From Asterias rubens (lineage: Eukaryota > Echinodermata > Asteroidea > Forcipulatida > Asteriidae), in contig NC_047076.1 in NCBI RefSeq assembly GCF_902459465.1, positions 10,300,146 to 10,364,145 on the forward strand: 64,000 nucleotides of DNA, read 5' to 3'. The position numbers were made by a program, and so were the translations under genes. The notes below the pieces were generated by a model that saw only the letters and a list, made by a program, of their open reading frames with translations, had not been told where the DNA came from and made no database searches. Shown piece after piece: positions 63,138 through 64,000 of this stretch. The stretch's first letter is position 1. Each line of letters opens with the position of its first letter.

Positions 63138-64000
63138 AAAGCATTTCAAGGGCACCAAGGCAACTACTAGGGGGCATGGAGGCAATAGCCCTTGTTGCCT
63201 CTGTGGAGTATCAAGCCTTAGTATGGATTATTACTAATTAACACTTTCAAATTGTTTTTTTTTCTGGCCGAGTTTATTTGAAGTGGCATTTTTGGTTGAA
63301 TGTGAGCAATGCAAGCTTCACAGGAAACAGTCATTTCCTTCACTGTATTAAATTAATTCCTTTGGAATAGATCTTAACATGAATAACCTGGGACAGATTG
63401 GAGGCTTAAATTTACAACCTTAACTGCTTCCCTCTAAAAGTTCAACAAAATTTATGAGACCAGGAAATTGGACTTAATAAGAGAGGCCTAAAGTCTGCTA
63501 AGTTATACCCTCCTCTGTTCCGCCCATTATGAGTCTTTGAGGATACTAAATAAGAAATTTGGCTAGGAAGGGTGGTTGAAAGCTGTAGCAGGAAGTGAAT
63601 AAAGGGCGTCTACTCATCAGGGCTGGTTGGAGAAATTATGGGGTTCCTATGGATGGACATCACCCAACATTAATTTTACATTAGACATAATCTACATACA
63701 ACTGTACACAAAAGAGTCTGTACACAACGTGTATTTGTAATTACTAAACAATTTCTTTAGCATAGAAACAATTTGAGAAACGGTTCCCTCTGAAGTAAGG
63801 TAATATTTGAGAAAGAGGTTTTCCTGTATGATTTGTTTAAACCTGTATATAATAATAATGTAAAAACCTGTGTGATATGTGTCTTTGATGCTGCTCATGT
63901 AGAAATATTTATAATGACAAAAAAAAGGGGAATTTTTACATGAACAAGATCAACAGACAACTAACAGTAATGTCAATGTCCATAAGATGTAAATTTGTAC
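63138..64000. other. Right edge without a recognised gene
   Basis: AT-rich; fragments of the AGGCAGTGGACAC repeat occur near 63765-63830 (GAGAAACGGTTCCCTCTGAA). No exon of PSMC3IP or another gene was recognised. Confidence 0.5.

Overview
The window is nuclear DNA of an invertebrate deuterostome. Spliced animal genes with GT-AG introns sit among very dense short transposons. The repeat types (palindromic TTAA-flanked elements, tRNA-derived SINEs, CR1-like LINEs) and the protein matches fit an echinoderm, perhaps a sea star. The species is inference; nothing in the window proves it.

Layout. 1-7.9 kb is accessory: the 3' end of a LINE, palindromic elements and a ~1 kb repeat family. 7957-14221 (+) is an eight-exon reticulophagy regulator (RETREG/FAM134) ending in a LIR motif. 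16442-~21747 (-) is ribosomal protein eL43 (RPL37A). 22.1-28.5 kb is a transposon field with a 2.3 kb foldback element and a 3,455 bp element with long inverted ends and an 8 bp target duplication. 29712-35805 (+) is ZNF622, a REI1-type 60S maturation factor; its intron 5 carries 24 copies of a 73 bp repeat made from its own exon end plus splice donor. Tail-to-tail with it, 37233-50662 (-) is SMARCAL1 in 15 exons, with a broken LINE in one intron. Head-to-head with SMARCAL1, the first two coding exons of PSMC3IP (HOP2) lie at 52894-54658 (+); its later exons were not found. 60855-62621 (+) is an intronless single-pass immunoglobulin-superfamily receptor that I cannot name.

Reading frames were joined exon by exon. 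The complete genes close exactly in phase: RETREG 572 aa, RPL37A 92 aa, ZNF622 423 aa, SMARCAL1 951 aa. ZNF622 and RPL37A both serve the 60S ribosomal subunit. SMARCAL1 and HOP2 both act on DNA strand annealing or exchange. Whether these placements mean anything is untested.

Most other open frames, including the Tyr/Ile/Leu-rich ones at 22.3-24.2 kb, are translations of repeats. The clearest novelty is in the mobile DNA: a 132 bp element in four near-identical copies with target duplications (one with an empty paralogous site in the same window), at least five different TTAA-flanked families, a 609 bp palindromic element with a 9 bp duplication, and minisatellites grown from an exon end and from a retrotransposon fragment.
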